From GCA-002727735 sp038134525 (GTDB lineage Bacteria; Bacteroidota; Bacteroidia; Flavobacteriales_D; Parvicellaceae), in assembly GCA_038134525.1 (NCBI GenBank), contig JAYPVI010000014.1:1-58613 (forward strand): a DNA stretch of 58,613 nucleotides, in the 5' to 3' direction. The first letter of the stretch is position 1; every line of letters begins with the position of its first letter. The notes below the pieces were generated by a model. The model was not told the origin of the DNA, did not search any database, and saw only the letters and a program-made list of their open reading frames with translations. This document shows positions 1-7,523 of the stretch, one piece after another. Position numbers and translations under genes: made by a program.

Positions 1-74
1 GAACATACTTCTTTACCATAGACGTGAAAAACGGATTCTTTAGTAAAAGTGGAACACTTTATCTGTTTAAATGA
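1..74 (+). CDS. C-terminal end of an upstream protein (partial)
   Basis: An open frame enters from the left edge (first full codon at base 3) and stops with TGA at 72-74. It encodes 23 residues ending in GTLYLFK. Its stop overlaps the ATG of the next gene as ATGA, which is typical of translational coupling and supports it being real. There is too little to assign a family. It could also be a chance open frame. Confidence 0.5.
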   Translation, partial: TYFFTIDVKNGFFSKSGTLYLFK

Positions 75-910
75 GATTACTGATTCCACTATTATTATTC
101 ATTTCAATGGAAATTCTTTCTCAACAACAACCTAAAATTATTGGCCACAGAGGATGCAGGGGTGTTTATCCAGAAAATACAATAGAAGGTTTTAAAAAAG
201 CCATTGCATTTGGTGCTGATGGTATAGAGTGGGATATTATTGTAAATAAAGATAAAGAGATTATTATTTCTCATGAACCACATGTAGACACGAATTACTG
301 TAAGCCTTTGAACATTGAGGTAGGTTTTATTAAAGAAAATCTATATGAAATGTCAAATGAAGAAATAAAATTAATTGATTGCGGAAGTAAATTTTATGAT
401 AAATTTCCCAATCAAGAAAAAGTAATTGAGACGAAACCTCTTTTAAAAGAAGCAGAAAAAGAGCTTAAAGGTTATCAAGGAATTATTTTATTTGAAATTA
501 AATCAGAACCATCATTAGTCAATGAGTATTATCCAAAACCACAAGAATATGCCAAAATTATTTACAATCATGTAAAGGACAGCCCGTTGATGTCAAATTA
601 CATCTACATGTCATTTGATCCTGAAATTTTGAATGCCCTTTATATACTAATGCCCAATGAAAAATTTGTTCTATTAGAATACAACCCTTTCAAATGTTAC
701 TCTAAACTAAAAGAATCTCTTCATTTCAAACCCTATGCATTTGGATTAAATTATAAAATAATTACCCAAAAATTCATAAATAAATCTCACAAAGAAAATA
801 TAGAAGTATTTGCTTGGACTGTAAATGACCTCAAAATGAGTAAAGAATTGATAAAAATTGGAGTAGATGCTATTATTACAGACTACCCTAATCTAATTAA
901 ACATGAATGA
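71..910 (+). CDS. Glycerophosphodiester phosphodiesterase, exported
   Basis: This 279-residue protein should hydrolyse glycerophosphodiesters from phospholipid breakdown to sn-glycerol 3-phosphate and an alcohol. Residues 1-18 form a signal peptide, so it probably acts in the periplasm or as a secreted enzyme. The GDPD metal and catalytic set is visible: H26-R27 (GHRG), E35-N36 (PENT), E53 and D55 (IEWD) and H68 (SHEP). The C-terminus has the expected WTVND and DAIITDYP strands. Its start overlaps the stop of the preceding partial gene (ATGA), so it is probably the last gene of an operon. Its 3' end overlaps the convergent helicase gene by 14 bp. Family assignment is firm; substrate is inferred. 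Confidence 0.9.
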   Translation: MRLLIPLLLFISMEILSQQQPKIIGHRGCRGVYPENTIEGFKKAIAFGADGIEWDIIVNKDKEIIISHEPHVDTNYCKPLNIEVGFIKENLYEMSNEEIKLIDCGSKFYDKFPNQEKVIETKPLLKEAEKELKGYQGIILFEIKSEPSLVNEYYPKPQEYAKIIYNHVKDSPLMSNYIYMSFDPEILNALYILMPNEKFVLLEYNPFKCYSKLKESLHFKPYAFGLNYKIITQKFINKSHKENIEVFAWTVNDLKMSKELIKIGVDAIITDYPNLIKHE

Positions 911-3881
911 CCTCTAAGGAAGGGAGATAAATTATTAAACCTTTCACTTTTTTATAACCCATTTCATTTAAATCATGTACATAGGATTCAACCTGTTTAA
1001 TGTCAGAAGAAACTTTTTTAGCTGTTTTATAATCTATAATCCACCAAAATTCTTGATCAAAGAATATTCGATCTAAACGTAAAATTTCTCCTTTATTATT
1101 GACTATTTCTTTTTCATTGTATATGATGGGATGATCTTCAAATACAAATGAAAATCTATTTGATTCACTAAGTTTATCTAAATAGGATAAACTTTTTTCG
1201 TATTCTTCCTGAGTTATTTTACCTAGCTCTTTTAATTCTGTAGCAAAATTAAATCCATCATTAAAGTTTGAATATACTTTACTTATTATTTGATGAAAAA
1301 CGCTACCAAAATTTGGTTTTTTGTCAGTAGTCAATTTATAATTCTCTTTAAATCTAAATAGAGTACATTCACTAATCGAAATTGTTTTTTTAAAGGGCTT
1401 TTTTATTTTTCTATCATATTTCTCTAGATTTCCTTCAAATAGGCGTAGATCTTTTTCATTATAAGATTGGTGATTTTTGATGCATTTTATTAGTAGATCT
1501 GAAACATCACCATTTTTAACTTTACCCGAAAAATTAACGAAAAGATGATCGACTGCTCTAGTAAAAGCAACATAGTAAAGATTTAAATCATCTAAAATAT
1601 TTAATTGCTCTTCATTATCATAAATCACCTTTTTATCTATTGATGTCAATACCTTCCTATTCATTTTGGCTATGAAATAATCAAATTCTGTTTCATCAAT
1701 TTGAATACCATCTACCCAAATAAAAGGTTGATTCATGTTCGCTTGGGTTGACCAGATCCCTTTAGGTAAAATTACTACTGGAAACTCAAGTCCTTTTGAT
1801 TTATGTATTGTTAGGATTTGAATAGCATTACTATTGCTGTTGTCTACACTTATTTTTTTAGACTCATTCCAAATTAATTCTAAAAATCCATAAATAGAAT
1901 GTTTTTTTGCTATTATATAGTGGTAAAATTGATCATAGAAACAATCTATAAAAGCATCACTTTTTGATAGATTAAGAATGGAGAAAATAAAATCCAATTT
2001 ATTAATGTCTTTTAAATTCAGATATTGATCAAATTGGGAACTTAAAAATGATTTTTGATTATTTTTTTTCTCATTTTTAAAATTACTCAGGTAATGATGG
2101 AATAAATTAAAATCATCATTATTCCTTGTTTCAAAATATCGCAAACAGAAATACAATAATTTAAACTGTACACTATTGAACAAATAGATACTGTCTTCAG
2201 AAATATACGGTAAATTAAGCCGATGAAGTAAATTGGCCATTTCCAAACCATCTTTACTAGTTCTTACTAAAATGGTGATATCTGAGTATTGATATCCTAA
2301 TTCAGTAATCTTTTTAATGTTTTCATCTAAATAATCTACTAGCGAAATTTCATTTAAGTTAACATCTACTGATCCTATATCTTTGCGATGTACATATTGT
2401 TTAGATTTAAAAAAAACTTCTTTTATGTAATTAGAATCAAATTGTTGTGAAACTTCACCAAAAAGAGTATTATTAAAATTAATAATAGATGAAGTTGACC
2501 TCCAATTTGTGCCTAAATATCCTAGATCAAAACCGTATTTAAACAATGACTCATATTCAAGTCTATTTTCTAAACTGGGCAATTGAGGTAAGTCCATAAA
2601 TTGTTGAACATCTCCATCTCTCCATCTATAAATAGCTTGTTTTGCATCTCCAACAATTAAATTCGCTCCTCCATTTGAGATTGATTCGTGAATTAATGGG
2701 ACAAGGTTATGCCATTGTAGAATTGAGGTATCCTGAAATTCATCAACTAATACGTGATTAAATCGACTTCCTATTCTCTCAAAGATAAAACCAGCAGGTT
2801 CGTTTTGGATAATATCACTAATGAGCGTATTGAAGTCAGAAATAAAAATCACATTTTGTTCTTTTTTCAGTTCTCTTAATTTATAATAAAGAGAATTCAC
2901 CATTAAAAAAGGGACAAACAACTTGGATAATTCTCTAGTCTTTATGTAAGTTTTTAATTTGTTGATGAGTTTCAAAAAAACAGGTTTAGCTAAATTCTGA
3001 AAGGCATTAGAAACAATTTGATCAGAATTAGAAAGGGATTTCTTAAATAATTTATTTTCTTCTATCCAATCAGAAAATTGAATTACAAACTCAATATCAA
3101 TATCAACAATTTGATCTTTTAATTTTAATATTTTAGAAAGTCTACCATAAGGTGACCAGCTTTCTAAAACTTGATTTTGAATTACAAGTTGATTTATCTT
3201 GTCTAAATGACTAATTATATCAGCTTTTACGCCTTTTATTTTATTGAAAAGGTGAGTCCTTATATTTTGAAGAAAAAACTGATCATAATGTTTGATTTTT
3301 TGCTGATGCTGAACAAGTATTTTTTCTAATTGATTTAACTGCTTTTCTATATCTGTATTCAGTCCTTGACTTATAGCATCGTCAATAATATTAAATACCA
3401 ATTTTAGAAATTTTTCATCTTCAGAAGATTCATCAACAAAAAGAGAAACTGCTTCGCTTAGAAATTCTTTTTCATCTAAAATAATCTCATATGATGGAAG
3501 TAGATTCAATTCCTTTGAAAAGGCATTAATAATGGAATTCGTAAATCGATCTATTGTCATCACGTTAAAATCACTGTAATTATGAATGATTTTACTGTAG
3601 ATTGATTTACATTTCAACATCAAAGATTGTTCAGAAATTGAAATTTCTTTAGCAATTAACTTAAGCATATCACTTGAATCAATGTCGTAAATCATTATTT
3701 GAAGCTCATCGAGAATACGATCCTTCATTTCTTGAGCAGCTTTATTTGTAAATGTAATGGCTAAAACTTCTTTAAACACATATGGGGATTCAGCTTGAAG
3801 AAGTATGGATAAATAATGTTTTACCAGATTGAATGTTTTTCCAGAACCTGCTGAGGATCTATAAACCTTTAACTGCTTCAA
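897..3881 (-). CDS. AddA/RecB-like UvrD-family helicase-nuclease
   Basis: This 994-residue protein is a superfamily 1A helicase fused to a C-terminal PD-(D/E)XK nuclease, probably the helicase-nuclease subunit of an AddAB-type double-strand-break resection enzyme. Visible motifs: Walker A SSAGSGKTF at residues 9-17, Walker B VDEFQDTS near 380, GDAKQAIYRWRDGD near 415, IHKSKGLEFP near 695, YYVAFTRA near 775, and a nuclease end with GSVFHQI and IDYKTAKK (Asp and Lys of the PD-D/E-XK site). The start codon is TTG at 3881, fixed because the codon just upstream in the same frame is the TAA of the metallophosphoesterase gene, and because helicases of this family begin with a strand leading directly to Walker A. 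The AddB-like partner lies at 7524, on the other strand and not adjacent. Confidence 0.88.
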   Translation of the reverse strand: MKQLKVYRSSAGSGKTFNLVKHYLSILLQAESPYVFKEVLAITFTNKAAQEMKDRILDELQIMIYDIDSSDMLKLIAKEISISEQSLMLKCKSIYSKIIHNYSDFNVMTIDRFTNSIINAFSKELNLLPSYEIILDEKEFLSEAVSLFVDESSEDEKFLKLVFNIIDDAISQGLNTDIEKQLNQLEKILVQHQQKIKHYDQFFLQNIRTHLFNKIKGVKADIISHLDKINQLVIQNQVLESWSPYGRLSKILKLKDQIVDIDIEFVIQFSDWIEENKLFKKSLSNSDQIVSNAFQNLAKPVFLKLINKLKTYIKTRELSKLFVPFLMVNSLYYKLRELKKEQNVIFISDFNTLISDIIQNEPAGFIFERIGSRFNHVLVDEFQDTSILQWHNLVPLIHESISNGGANLIVGDAKQAIYRWRDGDVQQFMDLPQLPSLENRLEYESLFKYGFDLGYLGTNWRSTSSIINFNNTLFGEVSQQFDSNYIKEVFFKSKQYVHRKDIGSVDVNLNEISLVDYLDENIKKITELGYQYSDITILVRTSKDGLEMANLLHRLNLPYISEDSIYLFNSVQFKLLYFCLRYFETRNNDDFNLFHHYLSNFKNEKKNNQKSFLSSQFDQYLNLKDINKLDFIFSILNLSKSDAFIDCFYDQFYHYIIAKKHSIYGFLELIWNESKKISVDNSNSNAIQILTIHKSKGLEFPVVILPKGIWSTQANMNQPFIWVDGIQIDETEFDYFIAKMNRKVLTSIDKKVIYDNEEQLNILDDLNLYYVAFTRAVDHLFVNFSGKVKNGDVSDLLIKCIKNHQSYNEKDLRLFEGNLEKYDRKIKKPFKKTISISECTLFRFKENYKLTTDKKPNFGSVFHQIISKVYSNFNDGFNFATELKELGKITQEEYEKSLSYLDKLSESNRFSFVFEDHPIIYNEKEIVNNKGEILRLDRIFFDQEFWWIIDYKTAKKVSSDIKQVESYVHDLNEMGYKKVKGLIIYLPSLEVIHV

Positions 3882-5117
3882 TTAAGATGTGCTTTGAGAA
3901 TGAAGTTCCAATAACGAAATTTCAGGATAAATTCCCACACGTCCTGGGTAGGCTAGAAAGCCAAAGCCTCTATTTACATTTATAAATTGGTTTTTTTCTT
4001 GATAAACACCTGCCCAATATTTGTACCTATACTTAACTGGGCTCCATTTAATCCAACCGGGGATTTCTATTCCAAATTGCATACCATGAGTATGCCCTGA
4101 AAGCGTTAAATCTACATGAGTTGGATGGTCGATTATTTTTTGTTGCCAATGAGAAGGGTCATGAGATAGCAAAATTTTAAACGAATTATCTAAAACGTTT
4201 TTAGAAGCCTGATCAAAATTTCCATTTTTTTTAAAACCTCCTGCTCCCCAATTTTCGACTCCTATCAAAGCAATTTCATCACTATCTTTTTTGATTAAAG
4301 TTGATTCATTTAATAGCACATGAAACCCCATTTCTCTTAAATGTGTCAATAAATCATTCATGTTTTTCTTTTTCTCCCCTTCACTATCCCAAGGTATATA
4401 ATCTCCATAATCATGATTTCCTAAGACCGCATATTTACCAAACGGTGCCTTTAATGAACTAATTAACTCTTTCCATGGTATTATTTCTTTAGCCATATTA
4501 TTCACCATGTCACCAGTAAATAAAATAACATCGGGTTTTTGATTATTAATCATATTAATTCCATATTTTACCTTCTCTTGATTATCAAAACTACCACAGT
4601 GAAAATCAGAAACATGTATAATTTTAAACCCTTCAAAAGATGGAGGTAAATTATCAAATGATAATTTATGTTTAATTACCCTATAATTATACTTCCCTCT
4701 TAACATTCCTAAAAATAACGCCCCAACAGGGATACTTGCCATTAGCAATGCAAGCTTAGATATAAATTCTCTACGATCTGGAGAATATTGAAATGAGTTA
4801 TTGAAGCCTTTTGTAAACAAATGATAAACCCAGTGTGGTAATCTAATTATATCTTCTAAAAACAAAAATGATATTACAATAAATTGAAAAACCATAATCA
4901 TAATAAAAAGACCAAAAGAATAAGTGAAATAAGGAGTCATCATTCCCTTATCTCTAAATAAGACTAATTGAAGTATGAAATTTCCTATTGTAATAACATT
5001 AATTATCAAAAAAATGTAATATACCCAGGGGTTTTTGAATACAGTTTTAATTGCACTAGAACTGTAAATCTGTAAACAGCAAATAAATAGAATAAAAAGT
5101 AACCATCTAAGTACCAT
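3882..5117 (-). CDS. Membrane-anchored metallophosphoesterase (YkuE/YaeI-like)
   Basis: The first about 145 of 411 residues hold four or more hydrophobic helices, one after the segment SPDRREFISKLALLMAS. The rest is a calcineurin-like phosphoesterase with the metal-ligand series HVSDFH, FTGDMV, LGNHDYGDY, LSHDPSHW and SGHTHGMQFG. The family contains enzymes that act on phospho-lipid headgroups such as lipid A precursors, but the substrate here is unknown. The active domain probably faces the periplasm. The stop codon directly precedes the TTG start of the AddA-like gene in the same frame (TAA-TTG), so the two are co-transcribed. The gene is divergent from the MbnP-like gene across 67 bp. Confidence 0.85.
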   Translation of the reverse strand: MVLRWLLFILFICCLQIYSSSAIKTVFKNPWVYYIFLIINVITIGNFILQLVLFRDKGMMTPYFTYSFGLFIMIMVFQFIVISFLFLEDIIRLPHWVYHLFTKGFNNSFQYSPDRREFISKLALLMASIPVGALFLGMLRGKYNYRVIKHKLSFDNLPPSFEGFKIIHVSDFHCGSFDNQEKVKYGINMINNQKPDVILFTGDMVNNMAKEIIPWKELISSLKAPFGKYAVLGNHDYGDYIPWDSEGEKKKNMNDLLTHLREMGFHVLLNESTLIKKDSDEIALIGVENWGAGGFKKNGNFDQASKNVLDNSFKILLSHDPSHWQQKIIDHPTHVDLTLSGHTHGMQFGIEIPGWIKWSPVKYRYKYWAGVYQEKNQFINVNRGFGFLAYPGRVGIYPEISLLELHSQSTS

Positions 5118-5184
5118 ACGTTTATTTAAACAATTAGATTATTCATTTATTTTTATTCTAATTTTAAGTCTGAAATTAGTAAAA

Positions 5185-6012
5185 TTGAATTATAAATTCA
5201 CATACCATTTAGTTTACTTTATCCTAATTTTAAATATCGGGTTACTTAGTTGTAAAAAGCCAGGTTGTACAGACCCTTTAGCAACCAATTATAATATTTC
5301 TGCAAATGTCAATGATTCTACATGTGAATATGATACTATTACTGGTTACCGTTTAGTCTGGAGGATTAATCATAAGTTTAAAAATGATTCGTTTTCCTAT
5401 TCAACTAATTTTCAGGATGACTCAGGTACATTAATTCAATTTTCAAGAGCTGCTATTTATACTGGTAACACTCTTTATAGTCATAACGGAACTAGTCGAT
5501 TCACAAACCAAAAATACTTACTAATTAACCCTACAAAAAATCTTTATGATCTAGGATTAATCTATGACACTATTATTAATGAATTTCAATGTTTAATTGG
5601 AGTTGATTCCATTACTAATCATATTGATCCGGCCACTTATGAAAGCGATAACCCACTAAGTTATCAAACACCTAGTATGCATTGGCAAATGGGAATAGAT
5701 CCACAAAATTGGAGTTACTTATTTATTGTTTTAGAAGGTTATGTAGATAAGAATAAAAACAGCGTTTTCGAAACAGGTGAATCTTTTATATATCATATTG
5801 GTAATGACGGACTTACTTCAAACTCAAACATTATAGGGTTTTCATCCACAATAAATAGTAGCAAAGAACTAATAATTGAACTTGATTTTGACTGGTATGA
5901 ATCAATCAGAGGAATTAATATGGCTCAGGATAACTTCACCCATACCATGGATAACCTTTCATTGGCACAGGCCATTTCTAATAATTGTACTAACTTAATT
6001 CAATCTCATTGA
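5185..6012 (+). CDS. MbnP-like copper-binding lipoprotein with GCTDP motif
   Basis: This is a 275-residue lipoprotein: hydrophobic residues 9-22 lead to the lipobox LLSC with the acylated Cys at 23. Residues 27-50 form the motif GCTDPLATNYN...C (C28, C47), a small Cys-framed module common in surface proteins of marine Bacteroidota. Residues 54-275 resemble the MbnP family, with an N-terminal VWRINHKF strand, MHWQMG (H166, W167), YLFIVLEG, FIYHIGNDG (H204) and a final NLSLAQAI helix. MbnP proteins bind periplasmic copper; in the methanotroph system this requires a Trp-to-kynurenine change made by MbnH. Candidate Trps are 59, 167, 176 and 237. The MbnH-like gene follows with a 4-bp overlap, which supports the call. 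The start is TTG at 5185. Confidence 0.78.
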   Translation: MNYKFTYHLVYFILILNIGLLSCKKPGCTDPLATNYNISANVNDSTCEYDTITGYRLVWRINHKFKNDSFSYSTNFQDDSGTLIQFSRAAIYTGNTLYSHNGTSRFTNQKYLLINPTKNLYDLGLIYDTIINEFQCLIGVDSITNHIDPATYESDNPLSYQTPSMHWQMGIDPQNWSYLFIVLEGYVDKNKNSVFETGESFIYHIGNDGLTSNSNIIGFSSTINSSKELIIELDFDWYESIRGINMAQDNFTHTMDNLSLAQAISNNCTNLIQSH

Positions 6013-7064
6013 TACGGAATTATATTATATTTTTTTTCCTAATGATCGCAATAACATTGTCTTCTTGTTTAAAGGAGAAAGAAGTGGTATTAAGAGAAGG
6101 TCCTACACCCTATTTTTTAGAAATACCTCAAAACTTTCCGCCCATTGAAATTCCTGAAGATAACCCGTTAACCATAGAAGGTATCGAATTAGGAAGACAC
6201 CTTTTTTGGGAAAACAAAATGAGTGGTAACAACACCATGTCCTGCGCCTCCTGCCATGCGCCTCAACATGCTTTCTCAGACCATTTACCTTTTAGCATTG
6301 GAGTAAATGGTGATTTAAGCAAAAGAAACACTATGGTTTTGCAAAATCTTGCTTGGTCTAGTGAATTTTTTTGGGACGGAGCGATCCTATCTCTTGAAGA
6401 ACAAATATTACTACCTGTAATGGATAGTACAGAAATGGATGAAACATGGAGTAACTTCCTAAATGAAATTAAATATGACAATAAATACAGAGAACTTTTT
6501 TACAATGCATTTGGAACCCTTGAGCCAGATTCAATTTTAGCTTCAAAGGCTATAGCCCAGTTCCTTAGAACAATGATTTCTGGAAATTCAAAGTACGATA
6601 AAGTATTAAGATATGAAGCCAATTTTACACCAGAAGAAAATGCTGGATTCTCTACATTTAATAGCTTAACTGGTGGAGATTGTTTTCATTGCCACGGTGG
6701 TATTTTAGGTACTGATTTCTCTTATAAAAACAATGGTCTCGATGAATTTCCAACAGACAGTGGAAGAGGACTTGTTACGGGTTTAGAAACAGACAACTTT
6801 AAATTCAAAGTACCCTCCATAAGGAATATTGAATACAGTGCCCCATACATGCATGATGGCAGATTTAATACGCTAGATCAAGTAATAGGGTTTTACAGTA
6901 CTGGTATACACCCAAATTCACCTAATCTAGATCCGCTGATTGAGTTTGCATCCCAGGGAGGCGTTCAACTTAACCCAACAGAAAGAAATCAGCTAAAAGC
7001 ATTTTTATTAACATTATCAGACTCCGCTTTCATTCACAATCCAAATTTTTCCAATCCATTTTAA
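6009..7064 (+). CDS. Di-heme cytochrome c peroxidase family protein, MbnH-like
   Basis: This 351-residue lipoprotein (lipobox LSSC, Cys20) belongs to the MauG/bacterial cytochrome c peroxidase superfamily. Two heme c sites are visible: CASCH at 79-83 and CFHCH at 225-229. APYMHDGRF (about 278-286) carries the Met/His region typical of the C-terminal heme domain. Conserved stretches such as LGRHLFW, FSIGVNG and RNTMVLQN fit this family. MbnH enzymes use two hemes to oxidise a Trp of the partner MbnP to kynurenine. The direct overlap with the MbnP-like gene (TTGA: TTG start at 6009, TGA stop at 6010-6012) makes that role more likely than peroxide detoxification. A plain peroxidase cannot be ruled out from sequence. 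Confidence 0.85.
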   Translation: MIRNYIIFFFLMIAITLSSCLKEKEVVLREGPTPYFLEIPQNFPPIEIPEDNPLTIEGIELGRHLFWENKMSGNNTMSCASCHAPQHAFSDHLPFSIGVNGDLSKRNTMVLQNLAWSSEFFWDGAILSLEEQILLPVMDSTEMDETWSNFLNEIKYDNKYRELFYNAFGTLEPDSILASKAIAQFLRTMISGNSKYDKVLRYEANFTPEENAGFSTFNSLTGGDCFHCHGGILGTDFSYKNNGLDEFPTDSGRGLVTGLETDNFKFKVPSIRNIEYSAPYMHDGRFNTLDQVIGFYSTGIHPNSPNLDPLIEFASQGGVQLNPTERNQLKAFLLTLSDSAFIHNPNFSNPF

Positions 7065-7067
7065 TTC

Positions 7068-7505
7068 TTGAATAAAAAGAAAAAAATAACTAATCCAATT
7101 GACAAGGATAATGTAACTGACCATCCAAACTCTTTAACTTATGGTCATCACAGAGGTAGCTTTCCCGTAATTCCTACTAAAGAAGGAGTGATAAAGAATA
7201 AAGCGCTTTCTGCCATGGAGCACCAAACTGATATTCAATTAAAACAAATTAAAGAGCAAATGTCATTATTGGCAGAACAAGCAAAACAGCTCAAAGAAAG
7301 AATAGATGTATCTCATATGATTTATAATGCTGAAATGAGATTTGAACCTCTCATATCTCATATCTATCACTTATATGAAACAGAAGATGGTTCATTTAAG
7401 CTTCTTATGGTTGGACCCAATGAGTGGGGAAAAAAAGGGATCACACATGTTTTTATTTGTACTGTCAAGCTTTTAGCAGATCACACATGGGAAATCATTA
7501 AATAA
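7068..7505 (+). CDS. DUF2452 family protein
   Basis: This 145-residue soluble protein starts at TTG 7068, three bases after the MbnH-like stop. It has no signal peptide. The N-terminus NPIDKDNVTDHPNSLTYGHH, a central amphipathic helix (about 48-85, rich in K, Q and E: MEHQTDIQLKQIKEQMSLLA), and the C-terminal LLADHTWEI match the DUF2452 family found widely in Bacteroidota. The function is unknown. The helix suggests oligomer formation. It may share a transcript with the MbnP/MbnH pair and the downstream AddB-like gene, but no functional link is evident. Confidence 0.78.
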   Translation: MNKKKKITNPIDKDNVTDHPNSLTYGHHRGSFPVIPTKEGVIKNKALSAMEHQTDIQLKQIKEQMSLLAEQAKQLKERIDVSHMIYNAEMRFEPLISHIYHLYETEDGSFKLLMVGPNEWGKKGITHVFICTVKLLADHTWEIIK

Positions 7506-7523
7506 TTTCCTTTACATTGAACC

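Noticed and set aside
6009..7064. Di-heme protein as a classical cytochrome c peroxidase for peroxide defence.
   Set aside because: Not excluded, but the translational overlap with an MbnP-like gene makes the MbnH-type role the better explanation.
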